Origin: Synaphobranchus kaupii
Taxonomy: Eukaryota > Chordata > Actinopteri > Anguilliformes > Synaphobranchidae
Reading direction: 5' to 3'
DNA length: 64,000 nucleotides
Assembly: GCA_029718625.1 (NCBI GenBank)
Contig: CM056379.1
Location: forward strand, 67,636,670-67,700,669
Positions within the stretch are counted from its first letter, which is position 1; each line of letters begins with the position of its first letter. This document shows positions 1 through 10,832 of this stretch, one piece after another. The position numbers and the translations under genes were made by a program. The notes under the pieces are model-generated. The model was not told the DNA's origin. It made no database searches and saw only the letters and a program-made list of their open reading frames with translations.

Positions 1-1320
1 CTATTTAAATGAAAATGATTCTGTAGCCGATGTTCTTAAAAGACTGAGCATAATGGCACTGTGCCAATACAGCTGTGTGGATAGGTTAGGCTACTGACTG
101 TCGGAACTCACTGTATTCGCACACCCTCTAAAAAGACAAATTTTTACGTTCTCTCAATAATCAAGAGCCTATTTAAATTGAACAAATTAAAATGTTTTGT
201 GTAAACTAGGCTACAACAGGAAAGTCAGTGTCATAGGCTAACCGCCTCATCTTACAGCATTGAGATCTGGAAAGCTCCAGAGACTGTGCGAATAGCCTAC
301 CTAGTACCTTACCAAAGACGGTGAATTGTGTTGTAGGATAGCCTATATGGTGTAACGTTATAATGAAATTAAAATATAATTAAAAACAAATATTTAATCA
401 TCTGTAGGCTATGTTGCTTCATGACTAGGCTAAATATAGATTATTACAATAGCCGAGGCTACAGGTAAAATCCCCAAGGTTGATGGGCTTTGTGAGTTGG
501 GAGATCAAAATCGGTTGTGTCATATATCTAAAATCTTTGGTTGTGCCCGCCGGGGTCGTTTCCCCAGTGTTTTCACCACAGAACTAGCTATATACGAACA
601 TGGGTTTCACCAAATAAAAAAATAAGCTGTCATTTAGTTTTTACAAGTCTTTTATTGCCATCTGCTGGGTAAAGACATGAATGACAGTCCATACTACACA
701 ACATAGCCTATGCGGAATAGGCCTAATTACACAATTTTATATTTTTATTTAATTAGCCTAGATTCTATACGTTACACCATACAAAATCCACCGTTTTTGG
801 TAGCTAGGCTGTAGGCTCAAGCTGTGTCACGTACAGATCGCTGTCTCAGGCTTTCTGTGGACTACGTTACCTTTGATCTGCACATAGCCTAAGGGTAAGG
901 CTATCTAAAAGAAAACAATAATTAATAGAAATCGTGATGGAAATGCCCACGGTGAGAAGGGTAGCACATTTTTCAGGCATAGCCTGCCATGAATAGCCGG
1001 CTGGTTTTGGCCACGGAAACCCGTAACATTAGGCTATCGGCTAGTTTCCACACCAGATTAACGAAAGCAGGCTAAATTGTGAAATTAATTTAGTTAACAT
1101 TGGGCTGGGTATGGCTAGTCGTAACTTTTAGGCTACCTTGTTTCCTTTTGAATTCCGATCATTTCGCCTATAATCCCCAAACACAGAGGACTAGGAAATG
1201 TTGCTATCTAGCCTGGCAACTGCCTGACAACCGAAATCACAGACAACCATTGAATCATATGTTCATTGGTTTGAACCGAACAGTCCCCTGTAACGCCCCT
1301 TTCTTCGAGGCCCCGCCTTG
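1..1320. other. non-coding, weak inverted repeat
   Basis: No gene is recognisable. The stretch is AT-rich and full of the words taggctac and tagcctac. A degenerate inverted repeat joins about 300-370 (accttaccaaagacggtg ... ggtgtaacgtta) with about 762-815 (acgttacaccata ... ccgtttttggtagc), which may mark a decayed MITE. Short ORFs here show no protein similarity. Confidence 0.4.
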
Positions 1321-1850
1321 ATGGGCAGCTTTGACAGTTTGCATTTGCATTGCAGTTTGCATTGCATTTTCAGTTCGGATTTTTGGCAGGGTTTTTGCGT
1401 GACCACACGGAAATGATAATGCAAACGGATACAATGCCGTTGCATTTGAATTATGTCACTCTTGTGCCGCAAAAGCATGAAAACGTTATGTTAAATGGCG
1501 AATTGAATTATCATTTCCTTTTTGTCATGGATCATGCGATTGCAACAAGAAACTGCTAATGCAAATGTGGTTTTTCATTTTCATTAAAATTATGGCAGGG
1601 TTGTGTCGTAGAGGGCGAGAAAAATTAAATGTGAAATGGATTTGCATTAATATTTTCAAATTGTCAGATAAAGTGCGTACATTAACTTGCAAATGAAAAC
1701 GCAATGTGCACCTTTTGCATTTTCATTTGAATTATGTCATGGTTTTTGTGCGCATCGTATGTTAACAAAATGCAATAGCCGATTTGCATTTTCATTTGAA
1801 TTTTGGCGCGGATATGCTTTTGTAATAGTGATTTTGGGATTTTGTAATAG
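1320..1850. repeat. degenerate low-complexity repeat (TGCATTTTCATTTGAATT-like)
   Basis: Variants of tgcattttcatttgaatt and tttggcagggtttttg recur several times at irregular spacing, for example near 1340-1400, 1440-1460, 1570-1600 and 1715-1810. It is a diverged simple-sequence region without coding signal. Confidence 0.5.
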
Positions 1851-1980
1851 TGAAATTAAATGTTATTCAAATTGTGGCCAACCCGTCTTGACATCATGCC
1901 GATTGTTCAAATCCGATTGGTCCAAGATATGCTGGTAAAGAGGCGCTTTGAAATGTTTTCTGATGTGGCTAGGTCAGTAA

Positions 1981-2078
1981 ACTCCAGATGGACAACGACA
2001 TTTTTACATGTAGATCTTCATCAAAATCTCGTCTACAGTATGGTATAAAGCATTTTAATAACATGAAAAGGGAACATG
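1981..2078 (+). repeat. direct repeat flanking the foldback element (second copy 3677-3800)
   Basis: About 95 bp (acgacatttttacatgtaga ... aacatgaaaagggaacatg) recur in the same orientation at 3677-3800, once on each side of the palindromic element at 2080-3572. The right copy holds about 27 extra bases (gcgaatgggtgtttttttta region). The length is far above a normal target-site duplication, so a segmental duplication or recombination during insertion is more likely. Confidence 0.65.
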
Positions 2079-2503
2079 TATGGAGGATTATTCAACCCAA
2101 AATTAAAATTAAAATGAAAACGAAAATGAAAATGAAAATGAAAATGAAAATGAAAATGGAGGATTATTCAGCCCAAAATTAAAATGAAAATCTTTTCGTT
2201 ATCGTTATCGTTATCATTTTCATTTTCATTTTCAAGCTGTACTATATGTAAATGAGGGGGTATGGTCAAGCAAGCAGGGTGGGCCTCATACAGGTTTAGT
2301 GCAGTAGCACTTAATGAACACTAGGGGGAGCATAGCATAGGGATGGGTAACAGTCTATGCTTGATACTATGCTCTCAGGGCACTCATATGTTTTAATGTA
2401 TGAAATGATGAAGAATCTGAGCAGTGTTATAAAGTATTCTTGTTTTATGAAAGAAACGGAGCTAGCTAGCCAGCGCTACGCTGTGTAGGCTATAGGTCAA
2501 ACC

Positions 2504-2701
2504 TGCGAGGTGGAAAATCCAGGTTCAGAAAGTGAAAGTCCTCCCCAATCATTTGTTCCAATCACCTGGATTTGCTAATTATCACAATTCTTCAGCCAAG
2601 AGGTAGGAGCTAACTAGGCTAATTAGTGAAATCGTGAGTTCATGGGTGGAAGAAACACGGCAGGACTTTTACTTTCTGACCCCTGGAATTTCCACCTCTG
2701 C
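2504..2701. mobile_element. about 200-bp MITE with about 38-bp terminal inverted repeats
   Basis: The left end (gcgaggtggaaaatccaggt, then agaaagtgaaagtcct) is repeated inverted at the right end (aggacttttactttctgac ... ggaatttccacctctgc). The interior is AT-rich with no ORF. It sits inside the spacer of the larger foldback element, so it probably inserted later. Confidence 0.65.
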
Positions 2702-3374
2702 AAACCTGGTAGTAGCCTACGATAGGCTACATTGTGGCAGGTTAAACGTTGGATTGGATGGTTGTGTTGTACTGCTGGAAATAAATTAAATCCTCTCTTA
2801 AAATAAATGAAAAGACCGCAAATGAGTCACTGGATCGTTTAAACTTTTAACCTGGCTCCGGTACTTTAAGCAAACATTAAGGCATTGCTTCAAAAAGTCT
2901 ATTGACAGCCAGATTCTATTCTATATGTTATGCAAAATGAGAAATGTTAATGTAGGCTATTTGAAAGTGAGTCGGCTTCGTCATACAAAAAATCCAGGGT
3001 TAAATCTTAAATTGAGCTTGCTAGCTGTTTATTATTATCCTAAAATAGCTCTCATAAGTGTTTATGTTACCCATCTATCGTTAATTGTGTTTACTGTATT
3101 ACACACTTCATGTGTGTGCCATGAGTCACTGGACCGTTTATTTTAACCTGGCTCCGATAGATCTAGCTAGCCTACTTCATAACACTGCTCAGATTCTTCA
3201 TCATTTCATACATTAAAACGTATGAGTGCCCTGAGAGCATAGTATCAAGCACAGACTGTTACCCATCCCTATGCTATGCTCCCCCTAGTGTTCATTAAGT
3301 GCTACTGCACTAAACCTGTATGAGGCCCACCCTGCTTGCTTGACCATACCCCCTCATTTACATATAGTACAGCT

Positions 3375-3560
3375 TGAAAATGAAAATGAAAACGAAAATG
3401 AAAACGATAATGAAAATGAAAATGAAAACGAAAATGAAAATGAAAATGAAAACGAAAATGAAAACGAAAATGAAAAGATTTTAATTTTCATTTTAATTTT
3501 GGGCTGAATAATCCTCCATTTTAATTTTAATTTTCGTTTTCATTTTAATTTTGGGTTGAA
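3375..3560. repeat. (GAAAAT)n / (GAAAACGAAAAT)n microsatellite
   Basis: Simple hexanucleotide tract in the right arm of the foldback element. Its shorter inverted counterpart is at 2100-2240. Confidence 0.8.
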
Positions 3561-3987
3561 TAATCCTCCATAAACATGCACCTTATAGATTCTGAATCCA
3601 AAAACTGAGAATTCTGATAACCAGTGCCAGCTAAAGTCGCTAGCTGCTATGTTTTTCTCTGGATCATATCGCCGGTAAACTCCATATGAACAACGACATT
3701 TTTACATGTAGATCTTCATCAAAATCTCGTCTACAGTATGGTATAAAGCATTTTAATATTGCGAATGGGTGTTTTTTTTAATGAACATGAAAAGGGAACA
3801 TGCAAAATGAAAATAATTTATAGTGGAAATTCAGATGTGTTGCACTTAGAAATTAAACAGAAAAATTACTACACTATAGGGCATGTTTGAATAATTGTCT
3901 GCATCCACTGCTTTGGGTCTATGAAATTACGCACAGAATTAATAAAATGTATTATTATTATTATTTATTGATTTATTTATTTGGAAT

Positions 3988-4059
3988 ATTTGGATTTCTA
4001 TCAAAACCTGTGTGGTCCTACCTCTGTAGGACCACACAGGTTTTGATAGAAATCCAAAT
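3988..4059. repeat. perfect 33-bp hairpin with 6-nt loop
   Basis: Bases 3988-4020 are the exact reverse complement of 4027-4059, with loop cctctg. Pairing continues outward through ttatttattgatttattta on the left against its complement on the right, apart from a 9-nt bulge (ggaatattt, a local duplication) in the left arm. Arms this clean suggest a recent fold-back duplication or a hairpin RNA source. No transcription signal is visible. Confidence 0.85.
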
Positions 4060-4195
4060 AAATAAATCAATAAATAATTGATATGCTTAGATATGCTTGT
4101 GTTCACAAAATTCTGTTCGCAAATATAACTATTATTATGTTAAGAAAATTAGTACTATTACTTATTTTCCATCATCTGACCCACAAACATATCTG

Positions 4196-4440
4196 CATAC
4201 AATGTTAAACTTTTGTCACGTGCACTACAGCGCCACCAGGTGTTCAATCTTTGTCATCATATAGAGGATCCAAGAGTTTGTCAATCCCAACAAGCGTGCC
4301 AAGCTTGGTGATTCTAGGCCAAACCCGCTCATGGGAATTTTAGGTGAAAGGGGAGAAAAATTAATTAATTAATTCATTTAAAAAAAAGAATCCGAACAAA
4401 AACAATAGGGTACCAGCAGCTATGCTGCTCGGTCCCCTAA
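4196..4440 (+). repeat. teleost repeat family R1, 3' part (Helitron-like end?)
   Basis: Contains the family marker acgtgcactacagcgccacc, then gggaattttaggtgaaagg, and ends with accagcagctatgctgctcg followed by gtcccctaa. The same string of markers recurs at 42500-42650 and 49180-49390. The terminal small hairpin (agcagctatgctgct) before CTAA resembles the 3' end of Helitrons. That assignment is an inference. Confidence 0.6.
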
Positions 4441-4445
4441 TAACA

Positions 4446-4552
4446 ACAGACACTGCTACATTGATAGACAACATATACACTAATAAAATTGAAAGCGAAA
4501 TAGTAGGTGGGCTACTCATAAATAACATAAGTGACCACCTTCCTGTGGTATA
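4446..4552 (+). pseudogene. LINE endonuclease scrap
   Basis: Translated in the + frame, this reads ATLIDNIYTNKI, then IVGGLLINNISDHLPVV. It matches the C-terminal part of the APE endonuclease in the intact LINE at 44746-47715 (ATLIDNIFTNVI ... LINDITDHLPVF). Only about 35 codons survive and a stop follows. It joins directly to the end of the R1 repeat copy. Confidence 0.8.
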
Positions 4553-4659
4553 ATAATCCCTCATCAAGAAATAATTATTTTTAACAAAACCACGTGTGCC
4601 ACAATTATTGGCACCCCTGCATTTATATATAGAATAAAGTAATCATTTTGAATGAAACA

Positions 4660-4795
4660 ACAACATCAAAAGACTCTTTATATCTTATTTTCTGGTACTC
4701 TTACAAGCGATACAATAACGTCTCTGCATTTGAATGGATCCCTATGGGAATTGGGGGGTGGGACTAGATTTAGCTGTAAATTATGCTAGAACAGT
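4660..4795 (+). repeat. dispersed repeat shared with 9755-9965 and 10521-10735
   Basis: The stretch from cttacaagcgatacaataac through attggggggtgggactagat to gctgtaaattatgc recurs at 9770-9870 in the same orientation and at 10620-10735 inverted. It directly precedes the LINE fragment at 4796. No ORF belongs to it. Confidence 0.75.
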
Positions 4796-5329
4796 ATGGA
4801 ATACATGGAACTGGTCGAAGAGATTTCTACTGCAATGGACAGCAAGGGAGTGTTTATAGACTTTAAAACAGCATTCGATACTATTGATCATGGTTTATTA
4901 ATGAAGAAACTGGAGAGATATGCTTTTAGAGGGATAGCATACTCATGGCTAAGACGTTACCTTGAAGACAGATATCAATATGTACAAATAAATAATGTCA
5001 AATCTGATTTGTTGAAGGTTACTTGTCAAGGTTCAGTGCTAGGCCCCAAACTGTTTATATTGTATATAAATTATATTTGTAAAGTGTCTAAATTGTTAAA
5101 ATTAGTTTTATTTGCTGATGACGCCAATTTATATTGCTCCGGGAAAAGTTTGGAAAGGCTTCTGAATACCATGGAAAGGGAACTGAAAGTCTTAAAGAAA
5201 TGGTTTGATATTAATAAGCTATCATTGAATTTAACTAAAACAAAGTTTATAATATTTGGAAATCAGCAAATCAATAATCAAGTTAACGATTCTCCAAATC
5301 CACGGTTCGGTTCAGACCTCGATTTTTGA
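4796..5329 (+). pseudogene. LINE reverse-transcriptase fragment (CR1/L2-like)
   Basis: An open 177-codon piece of a non-LTR reverse transcriptase. Visible RT blocks are GVFIDFKTAFDTIDH (residues about 19-33), CQGSVLGPKLFILYIN (about 78-93, with the usual PQG altered to CQG), and the catalytic FADDAN box (about 108). The thumb-side segment KWFDINKLSLNLTKTKF follows. It is collinear with residues about 605-775 of the LINE ORF at 44746-47715 and diverged from it. The endonuclease, first RT blocks and C-terminus are missing, so this is a dead fragment. The last about 15 codons run into an unrelated repeat at 5290. Confidence 0.9.
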
Positions 5330-5350
5330 GCCACGGTTCGGTTCATACCT
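5290..5350. repeat. tandem CCACGGTTCGGTTCA motif (two copies)
   Basis: ccacggttcggttcagacctcg and ccacggttcggttcatacctcg lie about 30 bp apart, each followed by a T-rich stretch. This looks like the edge of a larger unidentified repeat. Confidence 0.5.
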
Positions 5351-5559
5351 CGGCTTTTTTTGTTTTGTTTGTGTAATGCGTAATATTTACAAAATATACA
5401 GCTCAGGGTTTTTCCTACATAGTAAATTATTTGACGGTTCTGCTAGAATCTCCTGATGCACAGGGATCTGGAAAGTTCCACCTGTACGTTTTGTAGAAAC
5501 AAGTTGCCCTTAAAATTTAGGTGTACCCCATCGCGTCGATATAGCCAATCTGATTTTGC

Positions 5560-5794
5560 GTCGATATAGCTAATTCTGACTTCTGACCCACTGGAATTGT
5601 GATATAGTGAATTAAAAGTGAAATAATCTGTCTGTAAACAATTGTAGGAAAAAATACTTGTGTCATGCAAAAAGTAGATGTCCTAACTGACTTGCCAACG
5701 CTATAGTTTGCTAAGATGAAATCTGTGGAGTGGTTAAAAATTAGTTTTAATGACTTCAACCTAAGTGTATGTAAATTTCCGACTTCAACTGTAC
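5560..5794. mobile_element. Tc1/mariner IR/DR terminal segment (Sleeping Beauty-like)
   Basis: From my knowledge of fish Tc1 elements of the Sleeping Beauty type, this has the typical IR/DR layout. An inner direct repeat (acttctgacccactggaatt) comes first, then gtctgtaaacaattgtagg, cttgtgtcatgcaaaaagt and agatgtcctaactgacttg. The outer repeat (cctaagtgtatgtaaattt) and the terminal word acttcaactgta end it. Only one terminal region is present, and no transposase or partner terminus lies nearby. It is a solo end or deletion derivative. A second copy is at 10833-11070. Confidence 0.85.
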
Positions 5795-5879
5795 ATTTTG
5801 GGTCAATTGCAGTGTACCTTCAAGTTGGAGACTAGTGCAGGATTTTCTCAAGCTTTTCCATATGTAGATCAAGATCCAA

Positions 5880-6600
5880 GATCTTTATTCATTAATTTCT
5901 TCACTTCAGCTCTGTTCACTTTATCCTTTTCACACATAACACAATGTCACCATTAAATGAACTACTAGGAAAATTAAGAGTTTACGATAATAGCCTACAT
6001 TAAGAATTGATAATAGCCTCCTATAAGCTGCAATCCTTTAAAAGATTGGATTTATAAACCGCCAATTCGCCAAACATATCTGATTCATGGTTAGTCACTT
6101 TAAAAAAAAATAAAAAATAAAAACAATAGCCACCAAATGTGGCTACAGTGAAATGGTGAAAGTCAGACCGACACTGACAAATGGTATATATCACGTGATT
6201 ATACCCCTTTGGTCTTCTGGTTAGCGTCAAGCCTTAGTATTGCGAGAGACATGGGTTCGTACCTCGCCCGGTTGATATTAAAGTGTAATTTCATTTTGGA
6301 CTCGTGCACATGTTCTGGTTTTCTCATGCAATAATGTTTTTTTATTGCAAAGGCAAAGACACGTTTACAATATTAACTGTTCACTTGTAGCCTGTTAAAC
6401 AGTTCAGTCACTGGACACCACGACAGTAATGCAGTAGGCTAGCTAACGTTATGGGTATCCCATGGCCATTTGTCAAGCGAAGAAAAAAGTTTCAACGTAG
6501 AATATCATCTGGTTAACATCGCGTTCTTGCATTAATGTAAAAATGCCATTGGTTTTAATCTCACACAAATGGTTATACTTTGTTGGCAAGTTTACTTTAC
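5880..6600 (+). repeat. dispersed repeat R2 with an embedded tRNA-like module
   Basis: Segments of this stretch recur in the same order at 24336-25140. They are cttcacttcagctctgttca, ttaagagtttacgataatag, gccaaacatatctgattcat, the tRNA-like piece at 6205-6275, and acacgtttacaatattaact through gtcactggacaccacgacag. The first part recurs again at 25280-25500. The copies differ by small indels. No ORF is present. Confidence 0.75.
6205..6275 (+). repeat. tRNA-like SINE head (degenerate)
   Basis: tttggtcttctggttagcgtc resembles a tRNA D-arm with an A box, and gggttcgtacctcgccc, about 40 bases downstream, resembles a T-arm with a B box (GGTTCGTACC). A second copy is at 24778-24850. It does not look like a functional tRNA because no acceptor stem closes. 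A SINE head or tRNA pseudogene is the better reading. Confidence 0.5.
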
Positions 6601-6677
6601 AAAATGTACAGGTTTTAAAACGTTAACTGTTGCTACAGATTTCTTTACTATTCACAAGCAGACATTTATATCAAGAA

Positions 6678-6852
6678 ACATCATGTACAATAGAGAAAGG
6701 GGGGATGAATAAATAAATGCAGATAAAAATAAGTAATATTTTTAAAATAGCGTACATACAGCATTTTGTAAAATGTACGCTATTTTAAAAATATTACTTA
6801 TTTTTATCTGTATTTATTTATTCATCCCCCCTTTCTCTATTGTACATGATGT
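6678..6852. repeat. near-perfect 79-bp hairpin
   Basis: 6678-6756 is the reverse complement of 6774-6852 with about one mismatch (gcagat against the complement of atctgt). The loop is about 17 nt (tacagcattttgtaaaa). Both arms carry gagaaagggggg, aaataaat and aaatattactta-type words. No protein is encoded. The clean pairing implies a young fold-back event or a hairpin-RNA-like locus. Confidence 0.85.
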
Positions 6853-6854
6853 CA

Positions 6855-7430
6855 TTCCACTGCTGACGCCCCTTTTCACCTAGATTCACAAAACTTGGTA
6901 TACAGGTGCGTTTGCTCATTCCAAACAAATTTGCCTCAAGGACCCATAAAGTCCGCCATATTGGATTTTTTGCTAATTAGCATTTTTTGTAAAACTCTTA
7001 AAATGCTACTCCTCCTACAAAATTTGACCAATTGAGATGAAACCTGGTATACACACTCCTTAGACCACGCCTCATAAAAGTTATATTCAGAATGTTGATA
7101 TTTTAAAAGATGGCAGAATGACGAGCCAATGAATTTTCACTGGGCGTGGCTTATAACAAAAATGCTAATAATTCCAAAATGATTTGACAGTTATGAAACT
7201 TGGTAGATTTGTTAAGAATAACATCAGGACTTGACATCTACAGTGTTATCCCAATCGAGCCACGTGGTGGCGCTATAGAGTTCCAAATATAAACAAATAT
7301 TTAAAAATTCACTAAAAATCACTGTTCCTTTGCAGAGATGTAAAACTTGCTACAGTGACAAAGACCCGGATTTGGATCATAGATCTTTACTAACTGGGTG
7401 GGTGCCATCTTGAATTTGCTTTTAATCATT
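6855..7430 (-). repeat. repeat family R1, reverse-oriented copy
   Basis: Read on the minus strand, this carries the same ordered markers as the 41-49 kb array: ctatagcgccaccacgtgg, ttattagcatttttgttata, cactgggcgtggcttataac on the plus strand, gtaggaggagtagcatttta, and tccaatatggcggactttat. The 3' terminal hairpin is missing. Confidence 0.75.
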
Positions 7431-7561
7431 TCCTTAGCCTCCAATCAGTTGATAAAATAAATTTTTAAATAATTTAATCCATTTATCATTTACTGGCTCT
7501 TTTTATTTTTCAACTCCTCTCTTTTCCTGTTTTCTCGGTCCTAGCATGCGTTTTATCATTT

Positions 7562-8686
7562 ATCTATTTTAGTGTTGCACGGTACACCGAAACTTCGGTA
7601 CTTTTTCGATACTTAAAAAAAAAAACGGTTCGGTATTAGAATTTTCCGACGTTCGGTACTTTTAGGTCAAATGTGTGCTCTGCTGTTATGTGTCTGCATT
7701 ACTGATTGAGAGGATGAAAGGTGAACGTTAGCTAACAATACTACGAGTCTGATTCTTTCACACGCGCGATATTGTTTTTGGCCGGCAGAGCTATAGGCTA
7801 CTTTACGTTACCTACTAAACTAACGCCTTACTTCCACGGAGAATTTAGGTGAGCACAAAGTAAAGGATTTAACGATAGTTTGACTTGAAAAATGATGGTA
7901 TAATCACTGAAAATAACCCCGATAGACTGTCGTCGTATTTTATCATGTCACGTATAGAAACAATAATATTCTTTTAAAACGTTGTACAAATGAGTATTCG
8001 CCGTTTCCCCTTGCTTACTGTAGGCCTACTATATACAGTAGCCTACCTGATGCACTTTCGGTTTAGAAGACACCTCATTTTTTTCTCCAAAATCTCTCGT
8101 ATAAATATGTTTAAGAAACCAAGTACTTACCAGTATATTCAGCTACAGCTGTTTTCTGATGAACCCTGAAGAGTTTATCTTGTTATATTTAGCCAAAGTC
8201 CCGTACAGTCGACATTTCCGCAGTGACCACCCCTCTCACTTAGGGCTGAAATACGTTGCTGTAGCTACTTGTGTGAATACACACGCGCTTTCGTACGTTC
8301 TTTTTAAACGTATTTAAATACATTAGGCAACGTATGTTATGGTTATTATATATATACTGTATGTGACTATTCTGAAATAAATGTATTCTGTAGCAAATTT
8401 CTGAATGATACAGCTTCTTCTTCAGTTCGAACTTAAAACCATGGGAATGTATGCAGGGAATATTTTTTTAGATATTGACATTTAAATAAAACTAGTAGAA
8501 ACCAGGAGGAAATTGCCTCTGAAGGGCCAAAGTAAATAGGGTTAAGGTCATTTCAGTAGAGGTACCGAGTATCGAATCAGTATCGTTTCAGTTTCAAGTA
8601 CCGTTTCAGTATCGAGTATCATGATACTAAACCTGGTATCGGTATCGAAGTCAAAATTTTGGTATCGTGACAACACTAATCTATTT
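7562..8686. mobile_element. non-autonomous hAT element with perfect 8-bp target duplication
   Basis: The element (7570-8678) begins TAGTGTTGCACGGTAC and ends GTATCGTGACAACACTA, so its tips are inverted. It is bracketed by the identical octamer ATCTATTT at 7562-7569 and 8679-8686, the 8-bp duplication typical of hAT elements. Subterminal regions are rich in cggtac/gtatcg words. No transposase ORF is inside. A segment at about 7836-7950 (agtttgacttgaaaaatgat, ataaccccgatagactgtcg) is also found inverted inside the TTAA MITE at 10045-10513. Confidence 0.88.
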
Positions 8687-8689
8687 CCA

Positions 8690-9750
8690 ATTTTCCTCAT
8701 GCAACATATCCCATTTTTTACCACGTTTATTAGCGACTTTTGTCGCCTTTATGATTCTGCATTGGAAGACAATAGGCTATCTATTTTGCATTGATTTAAT
8801 TGAATGTAATGTTGAGGTACGTTTTTATCGCTATATGTGCAATAAGAGTGAATGTATGCACCAAGTTTTTCATTATTCTCATTACAGACGGTATAAGAAA
8901 CGGTATAAGAAATGATACAATGCAACTGGGACCACAGTGTAGTATAATAACAACCACAACAAATTAAAAACAGAAAGAAATACAAGAATTAACATTATAA
9001 AAAAGACAATGAGCAATAAATGCAATATATAATTCTTTCCTGCTTGGGGGATTTATTTCAAAGTCAAATTGGACCGCATATGATCCACGAAAAAGGTTTA
9101 TTAGCTTTTGAATAGGTTATGATCATGCCCGCATTGGAGAAATCCCCGAAATTAGCAACTCGCCATAGGCTGGGGTGCGATTTGTGCCGTAAACGTGGTC
9201 TCAGCTGGCGGGCAGTGCAAGTGCGAATCGCAAAATTGCATTCCGCTCCAGTAAAATTGAACTGGGCTGCTCCCTCTTGAGGGACACATGTAGTTTCCCT
9301 CCAAGTTCAATGCATAACGAGTCACCAAATTACCAAATGGGCTCAGACGCGTGCAAATCTCTGACGAAATTGCAACCTCGCCAGTGATGGCTCGCCACTG
9401 GTCGGAAAATAAGAGTCCCAAAAATTTTTAGTTACGAAGACTCCATTTCCTGCATTCTGGTGAATTTTTGTGCATGTGAATCACAAAATAATGAGCCAAC
9501 AGCAAATCAACTTTTAGGCCTATTTTATACCTAGGCTATTTATTTATCCTTAGTCTTCAATGAGCAGAGTGAGATGCCCCGTCTCTGTCTCTCTGTGAGC
9601 ACTTTGTTGATAATTGACTAATTAAGTAATTTATATGCATAAGAAACATGAAACATAACCACCCAAAAAATGCAGATACTGCACTCTACATTTTACATTT
9701 ACATTGTTAATTTTCTCCAAAGCGACTTACAAGTTGGGGGCGTTACTTGA
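8690..9750. other. non-coding, nothing recognised
   Basis: A region between two transposon blocks. A somewhat GC-richer patch at 9130-9420 holds an 89-codon minus-strand ORF without any recognisable domain. No splice-flanked exon or repeat match to the rest of the window was seen. Confidence 0.35.
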
Positions 9751-9754
9751 AAAT

Positions 9755-10735
9755 TGTAATATATTACAATTACAAGCGATACTATAACGCCTCTGCATTT
9801 GAATGGATCTCTATGGGAATTGGGGGGTGGGACTAGATTTAGCTGTAAATTACACTGGAACAGTATGGAAACACATGGTTGGCTAAATGGCATCAAGGGG
9901 TCTGACGTATCAAACAAGCTTTAAATCATCACTCTGCTGCCAGAAATACAGTAGATATGGATGGATAACTTGAAGGGTTTCTTCTCCTGACTTATTTTTC
10001 CATAGAGTTCAATAGGAAAATTTGTCAGGAGAAACAACTCTTAAAGGGATAGTTCGATGACAGGGATAAAATACGACGACAGTCTATCGGGGTTATTTTG
10101 AGTGTTTATACCATCATTTTTGAAGTCAAACTATCGTTGAATCCTTTACTTTGTGCTGACCTAATATTCTCTGTGGAAGTACGGCGGCGGAGCGAACGTG
10201 GCCATTGCAACTTGTTACTCTTCTTTGTTGTTGTAGTCGACCAGTGCCGGCACTACATTCGTAGGTAACGTAAAGTATCGCTGCCCCGATAGACTGCCGT
10301 CGTATTTTATTTGCTTTGGGTGCACTGTGGAGTGTTTAAGTGCATTTGGTAGTGGATGCTACCGGTTGCCATAGAGTTGCGCTAGCATTAGCAACGTGTG
10401 TATATCCAAAAGAAGGGACAGCATGGAATTAGCTGAAAATGGTTTCCATCAATCAACTACATCATGGGTAAGTCGTAATTGAGACATTATGTCCAAAATT
10501 CCGAACTATCCCTTTAAAGTGATCCATCCATATCTACTGCATATCTGGCAGCAGAGTGATGGTTTGAGGCTTGTTTGATACCTCAGACCCTTGATAACTT
10601 ACAGCCATTTTACCAATCATGTATTCCTTACTGTTCCAGCATAATTTACAGCTAAATCTAGTCCCACCCCCCAATTCCCATAGAGATCCATTCAAATGCA
10701 GAGACGTTATAGTATCGATTGTAAGAGTACCAGAA
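9755..10735. mobile_element. inverted-repeat element with about 210-bp arms
   Basis: The left arm (about 9755-9965) and right arm (about 10521-10735) are inverted copies sharing gcatttgaatggatctctat, attggggggtgggactagat, tcactctgctgccaga and atatggatggat. The right arm is closer to the single copy at 4660-4795. The spacer between the arms is almost filled by a TTAA MITE (10045-10513), so a palindromic element seems to have been invaded by a second one. Confidence 0.7.
10041..10517. mobile_element. TTAA-flanked MITE
   Basis: The element (10045-10513) starts AGGGATAGTTCG and ends CGAACTATCCCT, with TTAA on both sides (10041-10044 and 10514-10517). Common fish MITEs begin the same way, and TTAA duplication is typical of piggyBac and Kolobok elements. 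Which superfamily mobilised it cannot be told. There is no ORF. Confidence 0.82.
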
Positions 10736-10832
10736 AATAAGATATCAAGAGTCTTTTGATGTTGTTGGGTCACAGACATCAGGAAGTCATGGCATGCAAA
10801 AGATATGCGACCAAATATTAAAAATTTAAAGA

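Larger units (their letters stand above)
2080..3572. mobile_element. foldback-type element with about 390-bp inverted arms
   Basis: The left arm (2080-2470) and right arm (3172-3572) are inverted copies. Both start at the outside with tatggaggattattcaaccc, pass a (GAAAAT)n/(ATTTTC)n tract, then gtatggtcaagcaagcaggg, then a segment ending at gagcagtgttat. No transposase ORF lies between the arms. The element is therefore non-autonomous, and its superfamily cannot be read from the sequence. Inside lie a small MITE (2504-2701) and a duplicated piece (gagtcactgga(t/c)cgttta at 2825 and 3122). Confidence 0.75.

Noticed and set aside
9152..9421. 89-codon minus-strand ORF
   Set aside because: No domain, no splice sites, no repeat partner. 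Its length is compatible with chance in a GC-richer patch.
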